Source: Pseudomonas sp. 5P_3.1_Bac2
GTDB taxonomy: Bacteria; Pseudomonadota; Gammaproteobacteria; Pseudomonadales; Pseudomonadaceae
Reading direction: 5' to 3'
Assembly: GCF_025465995.1 (NCBI RefSeq)
Contig: NZ_JANLNY010000022.1
Location: forward strand, 62,001 to 126,000
DNA: 64,000 bases
Positions 55,411 through 64,000 of the stretch are shown here, in pieces. A program made the translations under genes and the position numbers. The notes under the pieces were generated by a model. It was given only the letters and a program-made list of their open reading frames with translations. It did not search any database and was not told the DNA's origin. The first letter of the stretch is position 1; each line of letters begins with the position of its first letter.

Positions 55411-56622
55411 TCAGTCCTGCGCCGTGCGCAGCCGTGGGTGGATCAGCACCGCAAGGGCGAGCACGCTGGCGAGGACGATGATCAGGGCGCAAAACAGCTC
55501 CACAGCCAGGTCCAGCCCCCAGTGGTCGGCGATCCAGCCCATGGCCAACATCGGCACAATGGCGCCGACATAACCGATCACCCAATAAGTGGCGAGCATG
55601 CCAGCGCGATTGTCCGGCCGCGCCAGCCGCGTAACCATGCTGCTGCCCGCCAACATGCTCATGCCATGGCCGGTGGCGGCCAGCAGCACGCCCAAGGCAA
55701 ACACCACGGCCGAGCCTAGGTTCAGGTTGAGGATCATCAGGGCGTTGCTGATCGCCAGCGCCAGCAAGCCCCAAAAGCCGTTGAGGTGGATATGCAGACG
55801 CCGCGAGAGGATTTGCACGCCCGCTGAGGCCAGCAGGATCAAGGCAATCGCCGCACCGCCCACCACTGGCCCGTGCCAGCTGACCATCTTGTTTAAAAAC
55901 AGCGGCGCCATGGCGGCATACAAGCCAAACACGCCAAAAGCTAAAAACGGCAGGCCGCAGGTCAGGGTAAAGGCGCCGCTGTCAGTACGCGCAGGCCAGG
56001 TCAGACGCGGCAGTAAATAGGCCAGCCAGCGCCACAGCTTAGCGGCCTCGGCCTGACGCGGCGGCGGCGCGAAGTTCTGCTGCCACAGGCCCCATACGGC
56101 CAGGCTACCCAACAGCAGAACCGGCAGATAAGCCGTGTGCAGCGGCGCCGGCGCCCACTGCCCCATAATCCCGCCGAGCAGCGGGCCCATGCCAAAACCA
56201 AAGGCGATCAGCACGCTGCTGAGCATGGCCACGCGTTGCAAACCATCCTTGGGACTCATCAGCGTGAGCCCCATGGACCCCGACGTGGTGATCAGGCTGG
56301 CGGCCACACCGACGATAAAACGCCCGATGATCAAGCTCGACAGGTTCCAGGCCAATACAGTCAGTAGCGTGCCGCCCAGCATCAGGACTAAGCCTGCGAG
56401 CATCACCCGGGCAAAACCCAGCTGATCCGACAGGCGCCCGAGCATCAGCAAGCTGCCCAGGGCGCCGCACATATACACCACGTAAATCAGCGATACCTGA
56501 CTCACCGGCAAGCTCCACAAGCTTTGGTAGAGCGGGTATAGCGGGCTGATCAAGGCCGTGCTCATACCGCCGACGACCATGGTAAAACTCACCCAGAATG
56601 CGGGTGAACCTGGCAATTTCAT
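55411..56622 (-). CDS. MFS transporter
   Basis: 403 residues, twelve predicted membrane helices. The MFS loop motif GRLSDQLGFARVML lies between helices 2 and 3, and FIVGVAASLITTSGSMGL follows. Drug/proton antiporter-like. Transcribed after a MarR gene 39 bp upstream, so it is likely that regulator's target. A betaine-related substrate is possible only by location. Confidence 0.88.
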   Translation of the reverse strand: MKLPGSPAFWVSFTMVVGGMSTALISPLYPLYQSLWSLPVSQVSLIYVVYMCGALGSLLMLGRLSDQLGFARVMLAGLVLMLGGTLLTVLAWNLSSLIIGRFIVGVAASLITTSGSMGLTLMSPKDGLQRVAMLSSVLIAFGFGMGPLLGGIMGQWAPAPLHTAYLPVLLLGSLAVWGLWQQNFAPPPRQAEAAKLWRWLAYLLPRLTWPARTDSGAFTLTCGLPFLAFGVFGLYAAMAPLFLNKMVSWHGPVVGGAAIALILLASAGVQILSRRLHIHLNGFWGLLALAISNALMILNLNLGSAVVFALGVLLAATGHGMSMLAGSSMVTRLARPDNRAGMLATYWVIGYVGAIVPMLAMGWIADHWGLDLAVELFCALIIVLASVLALAVLIHPRLRTAQD

Positions 56623-56661
56623 GGGGCTATCCGTCTACTGCTGCAAGGGTCGATGGGCCAG

Positions 56662-57129
56662 CTAGAGCTGGGTAAAACGCTGGTTGATTTTGCTCAGGGC
56701 ACGCCGGGTGACCGCTAATTCTTCGGCGCTTAAGTCCGCCAAAATCATCTGCTCAATCTGCAGGCTTTTTTCCACGATGACCTGCGCCGTGGCCAGGCCT
56801 TCGGCGGTCAGCGAATAACACTTGGCGCGGCGGTCGTGGCCGTCGTACTGCCACTGCAACAGGCCACGCTCGACTAACTGCGCCAGTACCCGCACCAAGG
56901 ATGAAGTATCCAAGCCCAAGGCTTCGGCTAAGTCTTTCTGCCGTAGCGGTTGCCCATGGTCATACAGCGCCAGCAACGGCGTGCGCGTGGCGTCGGTAAG
57001 ATCCAGTTGCTTGAAGTGTAGTTCGACCTGACGTCGCCATTGCCGGTAGACCCCCGCGACCAGCAGGCCAAAACGGCTGCGGGCGCGGCTGTCGAAAGAG
57101 TCACTGGCTTCAGAAGATATAGTTTGCAT
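56662..57129 (-). CDS. MarR-family transcriptional regulator
   Basis: 155 residues. Winged helix with PLRQKDLAEALGLDTSSLVRVLAQLVERGLL (recognition region) and wing DGHDRRAKCYSLTAEG. Probably represses itself and the downstream MFS gene and responds to a small phenolic-like ligand. The ATG lacks a ribosome-binding site and lies within a perfect palindrome; the promoter spacing predicts an almost leaderless mRNA. Confidence 0.9.
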   Translation of the reverse strand: MQTISSEASDSFDSRARSRFGLLVAGVYRQWRRQVELHFKQLDLTDATRTPLLALYDHGQPLRQKDLAEALGLDTSSLVRVLAQLVERGLLQWQYDGHDRRAKCYSLTAEGLATAQVIVEKSLQIEQMILADLSAEELAVTRRALSKINQRFTQL

Positions 57130-57166
57130 ACAAACTATTCTTAGACACTGGCCACAAAATGGTCAA
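57119..57166 (-). promoter_or_regulatory. marR promoter with operator over the start codon
   Basis: -35 TTGACC (57166-57161), 17-bp spacer, -10 TAAGAA (57143-57138). The perfect palindrome ATAGTTTG CATA CAAACTAT (57119-57138) abuts the -10 and covers the predicted start point and the ATG (57129-57127), an ideal position for autorepression. Confidence 0.7.
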
Positions 57167-57217
57167 TGGCTAAATGCGCGCCGCTACCGGCCAGTTCAGC
57201 TGGCCGGCTGTGGGGCG

Positions 57218-58315
57218 TTACAGGCGCACGCTGGCGAAGGTCGACTCGCCTTGGGCACGGTTCAGCGCTGCCAGCGCGGCGGAGTTGTTGCTGCGCGCCA
57301 GATCCTCCGGCAGCGGCATCAACACCACGTTGTAACCTTGCTGACCGGCACGCTCATCACGCGGCGGAATACCGAAATACTCGCGGTAGCACTTGGAGAA
57401 ATGCGGGGTGGAAACAAAGCCGCAAACCGAGGCCACTTCAATGATCGACATGCTGGTTTGCTTGAGCAATTGGCGCGCGCGAATCAAGCGCAGCTTCAGG
57501 TAGTAGCGCGACGGCGAGCAGTGCAGGTACTTCTGAAACAGGCGCTCAAGCTGACGCCGCGACACGTCCACATACAGCGCCAGCTGGTCGAGGTCGATGG
57601 GCTCCTCCAGATTGGCTTCCATCAGCGCGACGATTTCCTGCAACTTCGGCTGATTGGTGCCGAGCATGTGTTTGAGCGGCACGCGCTGGTGGTCTTGTTC
57701 GTTGCGGATGCGTTCGTAGATAAACATCTCCGAAATCGCAGCGGCCAGTTCACGGCCATGCTCACGGCCGATGGTGTGCAGCATCATATCCATCGGTGCA
57801 GTACCGCCGGAGCTGGTGTGGCGATTGCGGTCGATGGAGAACAAGCGGGTACTGACCCCGGCGCGGGGAAAGGCTTCCTGCATCGCGGCCAAGCACTCCC
57901 AATGCACGCTGCATTCATAGCCATCGAGCAGCCCGGCCTTGGCCAGCGCCCAACTGCCAGTGCACACCGCGCCCAACTGGGCACCGTGGCGCGCCTGAGC
58001 TTGCAGCCACTGCAGGTGTTCACGCGTAACGCTGTGCTGGATGTCCACCCCGCCGCAGACGATCACGCCATCCAAGCGCGGCGCGCAGGCCATGCTGGCA
58101 TCCGGGGTGATCTGCAAACCGTCACTGGCACACACCGGCTGACCGCTCTGAGTCAGGGTGTGCCAACGGTAGAGTTCTTTGCCGGACAACTGATTGGCCA
58201 TGCGCAGCGGTTCGACCGCCGACGCGAGGGAAATCAAGGTGAAGTTGTCCAGCAATAAGAAGCCAATGGTTTGAACGCTGCTGGGCGGTTGCGCGCCGTG
58301 GCTGAAATGGTTCAT
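57218..58315 (-). CDS. gbdR: GbdR, AraC-family activator of glycine betaine catabolism
   Basis: 365 residues. The N-terminal GATase1/DJ-1-like ligand domain (TIGFLLLDNFTLISLASAVEPLR; GAVCTGSWALAKAGLLDG) is followed by a C-terminal AraC helix-turn-helix pair (DVSRRQLERLFQKYLHCSPSRYYLKLRL and EVASVCGFVSTPHFSKCYREYFG). It activates gbc, dgc, sox and cbc genes on sensing glycine betaine or dimethylglycine in P. aeruginosa. Start at 58315 is chosen because GAGGA is 9 bp upstream; ATG 58324 is too close to that box. Confidence 0.95.
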   Translation of the reverse strand: MNHFSHGAQPPSSVQTIGFLLLDNFTLISLASAVEPLRMANQLSGKELYRWHTLTQSGQPVCASDGLQITPDASMACAPRLDGVIVCGGVDIQHSVTREHLQWLQAQARHGAQLGAVCTGSWALAKAGLLDGYECSVHWECLAAMQEAFPRAGVSTRLFSIDRNRHTSSGGTAPMDMMLHTIGREHGRELAAAISEMFIYERIRNEQDHQRVPLKHMLGTNQPKLQEIVALMEANLEEPIDLDQLALYVDVSRRQLERLFQKYLHCSPSRYYLKLRLIRARQLLKQTSMSIIEVASVCGFVSTPHFSKCYREYFGIPPRDERAGQQGYNVVLMPLPEDLARSNNSAALAALNRAQGESTFASVRL

Positions 58316-58700
58316 CTGGGGCATTCCTCACGCGAAGCATCGCAGTATGACGAGTCTCTGGGGCTGGACTCGTCTCTTGTTTTATTAACGGCTTAACGCC
58401 GTACTGCAGTGCCTAACGCAAAGGCCGTGCCTAAATTGATCAGACGTTCAATTATAAATTTAGCGGTCAGCAACCCCGATGCCTTCTAGTGCATTTAATT
58501 CTAGGCTTATACCCACAAGCCACGCGCCATCCACGCCTGTGCATTCCGGTAGCACCTGGCGGCGTCAGGCTGTCACCAGACAACGCATTAGCCGGTAACG
58601 TCAGCCCCAGACGGCGTTATGGTTGGGCCAGTTAAGCGCACCAAGACCGGGCGAAGGCACTGCGCAGGTGCACAGCCGACCTTCTAAGGCGGGCGCCTGA
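58316..58700. other. Intergenic region between sdaB and gbdR
   Basis: 385 bp without a supported gene. AT-rich around 58375-58500, consistent with the gbdR promoter. No hairpin with a U-tract was seen after sdaB. Confidence 0.45.
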
Positions 58701-60080
58701 CTAACACTCCACAGCGCTAACGGCGAGGCCGCCACGGGAGGTTTCCTTGTACTTGTCGTGCATATCGGCGCCGGTGTCGCGCATGGTGCGAATCACCCGA
58801 TCCAGGGAAATAAAGTGCTGACCATCACCCCGCAACGCCATTTGCGCGGCATTGATGGCTTTCACGGCGGCAATCGCGTTGCGCTCGATGCACGGCACCT
58901 GCACGAGGCCGCCAACCGGGTCGCAGGTCAGCCCCAGGTTATGCTCCAGGCCAATTTCCGCGGCGTTTTCCACCTGCCCCGGCGTACCCCCTAATATCTC
59001 GGCCAAGCCAGCAGCGGCCATGGCGCAGGCCGAACCGACTTCACCTTGGCAGCCGACCTCAGCGCCTGAGATCGAGGCATTCTTTTTACACAGGATGCCG
59101 ATGGCCGCGGCGGCCAGGAGATAGTCCACGACATCGTCTTCACTGACGGTGGGGCTTACGCGCACAAAGTAATGCAGCACCGCCGGGATAATCCCCGCCG
59201 CGCCATTGGTAGGCGCAGTGACCATCCGTCCGCCCGCGGCGTTTTCTTCATTGACGGCCAGGGCAAATAAGTTGACCCATTCCAAGCCGCTTAGGGTCGA
59301 GCCGATCACATTGGGCCTGTTCATCTGCTGCAGGCTGCGGTACAGCCTGGCGGCGCGACGCGGCACATTGAGGCCGCCGGGGAGCACGCCCTCCTGCCGC
59401 AAGCCCTGCTCCACACAGTCGCGCATGGCCTGCCAGATACGCAGCAGGCCGCTGCGAATTTCTGCCTCACTGCGCCACACCCGCTCGTTGGCCAACATCA
59501 ACGCCGAGATACGCAGCTTATGCGTGGCGCATAACTGCAGCAGTTGCTCCGCGCTGTCAAAGTCATAGGGCAGCGGGCTGTGCGGCTGATCCCATTGAGC
59601 GCTGGTGGCCTGCTGCTGATCCAGCACAAAGCCGCCGCCAACTGAGTAGTAGGTGTTGCTATAGAGCAGCGCGCCGGCGCTGTCATAGGCACTGATGGAC
59701 ATCGCGTTGGGGTGATAGGGCAGGTTTTCCTCGAGCATTAACAGATCCCGCGCCCAAACAAACTCGATGCCGTGCCGCCCGCCCAGCAGCAAACGCTGAC
59801 TGCTGCGCAGCTCGGCGATGCGCGGAGCGATGTGGCTTGGCTCGATCTGATCCGGCCACTCGCCCATCAAACCCATCAGCACCGCGTGGTCGCTGCCATG
59901 GCCGACGCCGGTGGCTGATAACGAGCCATACAGCTGCACCAACACCCGCTGACACTGCTCAAGTACGCCCTGCTCCTGCAAGGCGCCGCTGAATAAAGCA
60001 GCGGCGCGCATCGGCCCGACGGTGTGCGAACTGGATGGACCGATGCCGATTTTGAACAAGTCAAATACGCTGATAGCCAC
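58701..60080 (-). CDS. sdaB: L-serine ammonia-lyase (iron-sulfur)
   Basis: 459 residues, single-chain L-serine dehydratase making pyruvate and ammonia, the exit step of betaine carbon. Motifs are [20 protein letters not shown], the 4Fe-4S cysteines in [21 protein letters not shown]-type regions and [12 protein letters not shown], and the catalytic region ANGAAGI. GTG at 60080 is the start: GAGGA is 8 bp upstream and the length then matches the family. A longer in-frame ORF upstream is non-coding. Confidence 0.94.
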   Translation of the reverse strand: MAISVFDLFKIGIGPSSSHTVGPMRAAALFSGALQEQGVLEQCQRVLVQLYGSLSATGVGHGSDHAVLMGLMGEWPDQIEPSHIAPRIAELRSSQRLLLGGRHGIEFVWARDLLMLEENLPYHPNAMSISAYDSAGALLYSNTYYSVGGGFVLDQQQATSAQWDQPHSPLPYDFDSAEQLLQLCATHKLRISALMLANERVWRSEAEIRSGLLRIWQAMRDCVEQGLRQEGVLPGGLNVPRRAARLYRSLQQMNRPNVIGSTLSGLEWVNLFALAVNEENAAGGRMVTAPTNGAAGIIPAVLHYFVRVSPTVSEDDVVDYLLAAAAIGILCKKNASISGAEVGCQGEVGSACAMAAAGLAEILGGTPGQVENAAEIGLEHNLGLTCDPVGGLVQVPCIERNAIAAVKAINAAQMALRGDGQHFISLDRVIRTMRDTGADMHDKYKETSRGGLAVSAVEC

Positions 60081-60910
60081 ACTGCTTTTCCTCACCATGC
60101 TGAACCTGGCCCATGTTCGAGAATTCGCGCGCACAGCGCCGCCCCATACCGACTCAGCCATATCTAAAGCCGTCAGGCGAGGTTCGCCAATGTCGCTGCC
60201 CAACACTCGAGATAAGCTTGCCAAGCAGTGCCGGCGCGCCTTGGCGGGAGCCATTGGCCACCTGCGACAGGGTCGCGCAGGGCGTGTATCGCAGCAGGTT
60301 GCTCGGGGTAAAAGTCTGTTAGGGTGGTGACTCATCCACTGCCGCTAGCTGGTTTTTTAGCGCGCCAATGACTCCTCCAGCAGGTTGCGCAAGCCCACTG
60401 CTGACTGGCCTTGAGCACTAGGTCAAAACACCCTTACCCCGCATGTCGTGGCGCAACACGTCAGAGTCGCAAACCGATAATTGCGCCAAGCCGAAGACTA
60501 TATCGTTGACTCAGCAGAATTCGCCGCGGTTGCCTGCCCGCAGGTAACAGGTCAGGACCGCCCACAGCAGGCGCCCTAAACATAATTTTTGTAGCCCAGC
60601 ACGGCGCAGGTGCGCGATGGAATCGCCCAGGAACGGGCTTAAAACAACTGCCAGAGGGTTTGGAACAGGCTTTGCAGAACAGGCTTAGCCAACAGCACCT
60701 GCGCTGCCCATTCGACAGCCCGCCGCCGGCTGATGCTTGACCCGGCACGGACAACGAGTGGGTATGGGTGTGTCGGGCTAAATCTGGGCAGCACCCAGAA
60801 ACCCAGTAAATCCACACAGGCAAGAACAGTCGGCATCACCCTCCAGGCGCCCAGCGCGCCAGAGCGGTCCGCAGTACTGATCTGGATGTCTACTGAAGGG
60901 GAATGATCCC
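60081..60910. promoter_or_regulatory. Long upstream region of cbcVWX
   Basis: 830 bp between divergent sdaB and cbcV. No gene supported; the open frame at 60461-60823 (minus) has an unlikely composition with many Trp, Arg and Cys. The region should hold the GbdR-dependent promoter of cbcVWX and the sdaB promoter. Confidence 0.4.
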
Positions 60911-62116
60911 ATGCAGTCTGGAAAAATCGTCGTCGAGAATCTCTATAAGGTTTTTGGCGCACACCCCCAAGAAGCCATTGCCCTGTTACAGCAGGGCTGG
61001 AGCAAGGAACGCATACTGGCGGAAAAAGGCGCGATTATTGGCGTCAGCGACGTGTCCTTTAGCGTCGAGGAAGGGGAAATTTTCGTGCTGATGGGCCTTT
61101 CCGGCTCCGGCAAATCCACCCTGATTCGCCTGATCAACCGCTTAGTCGAGCCCAGCGCCGGCAACGTCTATATCGACGGGCAAAACGTCGCCAAGCTGCC
61201 CAAGGCGCAGCTGATTGATCTGCGTCGCCGCGACATGAGCATGGTGTTCCAATCCTTCGCCCTGATGCCCTCGCGCAGCGTGCTGGAGAACGCCGCCTTC
61301 GGCTTGGAAGTGGCCGGTAAAAACAAAGCTGAGCGCGAACAACGGGCCATGCAGGTGCTCAAGCAAGTAGGCCTGGATACGTTCGCCCACAAGCTGCCCA
61401 GCGAGCTGTCCGGCGGCATGCAGCAACGGGTCGGCCTGGCCCGGGCGCTGGCGGTCAACCCCTCGATGATCATCATGGACGAGGCCTTCTCCGCCCTCGA
61501 TCCGCTCAAGCGCCGGGAGATGCAGGACATCCTTCTGGAGCTGCAAAAGACCGATCGACGCACCATTATTTTCGTCAGCCACGACATCGAAGAAGCCATG
61601 CGCATCGGCAATCGCATCGGCATCATGGAGGGCGGCAAGCTGGTTCAGGTCGGCACCCCGCAAGAGCTGATCGACAATCCCGCCAACGATTACGTGCGCA
61701 ACTTCTTCAACACCGTCGACACCAACCGCTACCTCACCGCCGGGCAACTCAAGGCCGACAGCGTGCCGGTGTATGTGCACAACGGCAAAGCCCCGGACGC
61801 CCAGCTGGTGTGCCAGGAGCTGCTGGCCAAGGACAAGCACTACGCCTTTGTGGTCAACGAGCAAAACGTCTTCCAAGGCTCGATCAGCCTGGAAAAAATC
61901 GCCTTGCTCGTCGACGGCGGTTGCAGCGTGGCCCTGGATCACAAGGTGCTCAAGGCCGTGCAGCCGATCCCCGAACACCTCAATCTCAATGAAGTGATCG
62001 AACGCTTGGTGGACAACGAAGGGCCGGTACCGGTGATCGACCAGCACGGCTGCTACAGCGGCGCCATCAGCAAAGGCCGTCTGCTCAGCCGGCTACAGGG
62101 AGAGAGCCATGAGTGA
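60911..62116 (+). CDS. cbcV: Quaternary amine ABC transporter ATPase
   Basis: 401 residues, glycine betaine/proline-type importer ATPase. Walker A is GLSGSGKSTLIRLINRL, signature LSGGMQQRVGLARAL, Walker B IIMDEAFSALDP, switch His FVSHDIEEA. A C-terminal CBS-like region (KHYAFVVNEQNVFQGSIS..VIDQHGCYSGAISKG) regulates transport in homologues. The ATG has GGGGAA upstream. Overlaps cbcW by 8 bp. Confidence 0.95.
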   Translation: MQSGKIVVENLYKVFGAHPQEAIALLQQGWSKERILAEKGAIIGVSDVSFSVEEGEIFVLMGLSGSGKSTLIRLINRLVEPSAGNVYIDGQNVAKLPKAQLIDLRRRDMSMVFQSFALMPSRSVLENAAFGLEVAGKNKAEREQRAMQVLKQVGLDTFAHKLPSELSGGMQQRVGLARALAVNPSMIIMDEAFSALDPLKRREMQDILLELQKTDRRTIIFVSHDIEEAMRIGNRIGIMEGGKLVQVGTPQELIDNPANDYVRNFFNTVDTNRYLTAGQLKADSVPVYVHNGKAPDAQLVCQELLAKDKHYAFVVNEQNVFQGSISLEKIALLVDGGCSVALDHKVLKAVQPIPEHLNLNEVIERLVDNEGPVPVIDQHGCYSGAISKGRLLSRLQGESHE

Positions 62117-62996
62117 GAAAAAGCTCGACCTCGGCAGCTGGGTCAACGATGCCGTGCAGCACCTGCTGGATAACTACAGCGACGGCTTCGACAGCATCGG
62201 CAAGGTGGTTAACGGTTTTTCCGAAGGCATCGAGTGGCTGCTGTTGCTGCCGCCGGCCTGGCTGCTGATCGCGATTTTCGTCGGCCTGGGGCTGTGGCGC
62301 ATCGGTTTTAAATTTGCCGTGTTCACCGCCGTGGCCTTTGTTCTGATTGTATTGACCGGCTTCTGGGAGCAGACCGTGGTGACCCTCGGCCTGACCTTCT
62401 CCGCCACCTTGATCAGCCTGCTGCTCGGCGTGCCCTTGGGCATTTGGGCGGCGCGCAGCGAGCGGGTGGCCACGCTGATCCGGCCGATCCTCGATTTTAT
62501 GCAGACCATGCCCGCCTTCGTTTACCTGATCCCCGCCGCCATGCTGTTTGGCCTGGGCCGGGTGCCGGGCATCATCGCCACGGTGATTTTCGCCATGCCG
62601 CCGGCGGTGCGCTTAACCGCCCTGGGCATCCGTCAGGTTAATAAAGAAATCATCGAAGCCGGCCACTCCTTCGGCTGCACCCCCAGCCAGCTGTTGTTCA
62701 AGGTGCAGTTGCCGAACGCCATGCCGTCGATCATGGCCGGGGTTAACCAGACCATCATGATGGCTCTGTCGATGGTGATCATCGCCTCCATGGTGGGTGC
62801 CGGCGGCCTGGGTAACGATGTGCTGGCCAGCATCCAGCGCCTGGACATCGGCCTGGGTTTTGAAAGCGGTATGGCCGTAGTGCTGCTGGCGATCATCCTC
62901 GACCGCATCACCGAGAGTTTTGGTACACCAAAAACCGCCAAACGCAGCAGGTTGTCGCGCTGGGTTAACGGCAAGCTGAGCGCCACTAAGGCGTAA
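62109..62996 (+). CDS. cbcW: Quaternary amine ABC transporter permease
   Basis: 295 residues with about six membrane helices and the BPD_transp_1 EAA-loop segment IIEAGHSFGCTPSQLLFKVQLP. N-terminal amphipathic region (LLDNYSDGFDSIGKVVNGF) is typical of ProW-type permeases. Imports choline, betaine or carnitine depending on which binding protein docks. Confidence 0.94.
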   Translation: MSEKKLDLGSWVNDAVQHLLDNYSDGFDSIGKVVNGFSEGIEWLLLLPPAWLLIAIFVGLGLWRIGFKFAVFTAVAFVLIVLTGFWEQTVVTLGLTFSATLISLLLGVPLGIWAARSERVATLIRPILDFMQTMPAFVYLIPAAMLFGLGRVPGIIATVIFAMPPAVRLTALGIRQVNKEIIEAGHSFGCTPSQLLFKVQLPNAMPSIMAGVNQTIMMALSMVIIASMVGAGGLGNDVLASIQRLDIGLGFESGMAVVLLAIILDRITESFGTPKTAKRSRLSRWVNGKLSATKA

Positions 62997-63020
62997 CTTT
63001 GGCCAACACGGGAGTCGCAG

Positions 63021-63965
63021 ATGAAAACTATAAAACAGATCGCAGGCGCCGGCCTGCTCTGCATGACTTTGCTACAAAACGCTTGGGCTCAAGAACCAGA
63101 AAGCTGCAAATTGGTGCGTTTCGCCGAGATCGGCTGGGCCGATATCGCCGCCACCACCGGCGTCGCCATGACCTTGAGCGAGGCGCTGGGCTACCAGACC
63201 CGCAAGATCATGGCGTCGGTCCCCATCGCCTTTACCGGCGTGCAAAACAAGCAGATCGACGTCTTCCTCGGCTACTGGGCGCCATCCATGGACGCGGTGA
63301 TTGAGCCGTTCACCAAAAGCGGCGGGGTCAAGGTGCTGCCAAAGGCCAACCTCGAAGGCGCCAAATACACCCTCGCCGTGCCGACCTACGCGGCCCAAGC
63401 CGGGCTGAAAAGCTTTGCCGATATTGCCAAGTTTAAAGATCAACTGGGCGGCAAGATCTTCGGCATCGAACCGGGCAACGACGGCAACCTGCTGATCGAC
63501 GGCATGATCAAGGCCAACAAGTTCGACTTGGGCGACTTCAAGATGGTCGAGTCCAGCGAAGCCGGCATGCTGGTCCAGATCCAACGGGCGATTAAGAAAA
63601 ACGAGCCAGCAGTATTCCTCGGCTGGGCGCCCCACCCGATGAACACCCAGTTCGACATCACCTACCTGGAAGGCGGCGATGAAGTGTTCGGCCCCGACTT
63701 CGGCGCGGCCAAGGTGTTCACCGTGGTGCCGCCAGATTACGAGGCGCGCTGCAGCAACGTTGGCAAGCTGCTGAATAACCTGCAGTTCAGCGTCGAGATC
63801 GAAAGCCAACTGATGGATAAGGTCCTGCAAAAGCAGAACCCCACCACCGTGGCGGCGCAGTGGCTGAAAGCCAACCCGGCGATTCTTGAGCAGTGGCTGG
63901 CAGGCGTCAGCACCTTCGACGGCCAGGATGGCCTGGCCGCGGTGAAGAAACACCTCGGTCTGTAA
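63021..63965 (+). CDS. cbcX: Choline/betaine ABC transporter substrate-binding protein
   Basis: 314 residues. Signal peptide cleaved after NAWA (residue 23). OpuAC/ProX fold with CKLVRFAEIGWADIAATTG, DVFLGYWAPSMD and EPAVFLGWAPHPMN; aromatic residues in the Trp-rich motifs form the cation box for quaternary ammonium. Similar to CbcX/ChoX, so choline is the favoured ligand. Third gene of cbcVWX. Confidence 0.94.
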   Translation: MKTIKQIAGAGLLCMTLLQNAWAQEPESCKLVRFAEIGWADIAATTGVAMTLSEALGYQTRKIMASVPIAFTGVQNKQIDVFLGYWAPSMDAVIEPFTKSGGVKVLPKANLEGAKYTLAVPTYAAQAGLKSFADIAKFKDQLGGKIFGIEPGNDGNLLIDGMIKANKFDLGDFKMVESSEAGMLVQIQRAIKKNEPAVFLGWAPHPMNTQFDITYLEGGDEVFGPDFGAAKVFTVVPPDYEARCSNVGKLLNNLQFSVEIESQLMDKVLQKQNPTTVAAQWLKANPAILEQWLAGVSTFDGQDGLAAVKKHLGL

Positions 63966-63975
63966 CCCCAACCCA

Positions 63976-64000
63976 CCGGCGCAGCCTCTGGCTGCGCCGG
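63976..64000 (+). terminator. Terminator hairpin of cbcVWX (cut by window end)
   Basis: Perfect 11-bp stem CCGGCGCAGCC / GGCTGCGCCGG with a TCT loop, 10 bp after the cbcX stop. A U-tract, if present, lies beyond the window. Confidence 0.75.

Noticed and set aside
54196-60451. Shared 9-mer ATGTCGTGG in the gbcA/gbcB region (54196) and the cbcV upstream region (60443), considered as a GbdR site
   Set aside because: With regions of about 330 and 830 bp, around two shared 9-mers are expected by chance, so this is not evidence of a common operator.
60461-60823. 120-codon minus-strand ORF in the cbcV upstream region
   Set aside because: Unusual composition rich in Cys, Trp and Arg, no ribosome-binding site and no recognised family; more likely promoter DNA.

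Overview
The window is about 64 kb of a gamma-proteobacterial chromosome. Gene content and order point to Pseudomonas: gbcA/gbcB, dgcAB-etfAB, soxBDAG-glyA-purU-fdhA and gbdR-sdaB-cbcVWX lie together much as they do in P. aeruginosa, alongside creBC/creD and a DUF485-actP pair. The species cannot be fixed from the sequence. The DNA is GC-rich except for an AT-rich island at about 38.4-41.15 kb. No rRNA, tRNA, CRISPR array, insertion sequence or phage gene was seen.

Layout. 1-5132 (minus): pgaABC for poly-N-acetylglucosamine exopolysaccharide, with pgaC cut by the window edge. 5420-8074 (plus): a cNMP/CBS/DUF294 protein and a DnaQ-type exonuclease. 8078-9394 (minus): the U32-family tRNA hydroxylation protein TrhP. 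9582-14900 (plus): a cell-surface signalling iron-uptake unit of FecI-like sigma factor, FecR, TonB receptor with signalling domain, and PepSY protein. 15058-17024: DUF485 protein and acetate permease ActP behind an inverted repeat. 17125-28667: housekeeping and stress genes including GST, creD, creBC, OsmC, DinB, CBS, HD-GYP and a Tat-exported phosphoesterase.

28714-63965 is a nearly complete choline/glycine betaine catabolic region. CbcVWX imports the substrate. GbcAB demethylates glycine betaine to dimethylglycine, DgcAB with EtfAB gives sarcosine, and SoxBDAG gives glycine. GlyA, PurU and FdhA handle the one-carbon units and serine, SdaB takes serine to pyruvate, and the AraC-type GbdR is the expected regulator. 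A dipeptidase, a DUF5943 protein and threonine aldolase are embedded, and a MarR/MFS pair sits beside gbdR.

Two things interrupt this region. First, between glyA and ltaE lies a PAAR protein, a compact GHSLGG-type lipase, a lipoprotein and two paralogous secreted proteins: a likely orphan type VI secretion effector/immunity cassette. Second, two tandem arrays of palindromic repeats sit inside the dgc gene run: about 4.5 copies of a 92-93 bp unit between dgcB and dgcA, and 13 copies of a roughly 108 bp unit between the DUF5943 gene and the dipeptidase gene. Both units share one hairpin core and would fold repeatedly in RNA. The arrays, the PAAR-lipase island, a nearly leaderless marR with its operator over the start codon, and a 23-codon membrane ORF directly behind gbcA are the most unusual signals.
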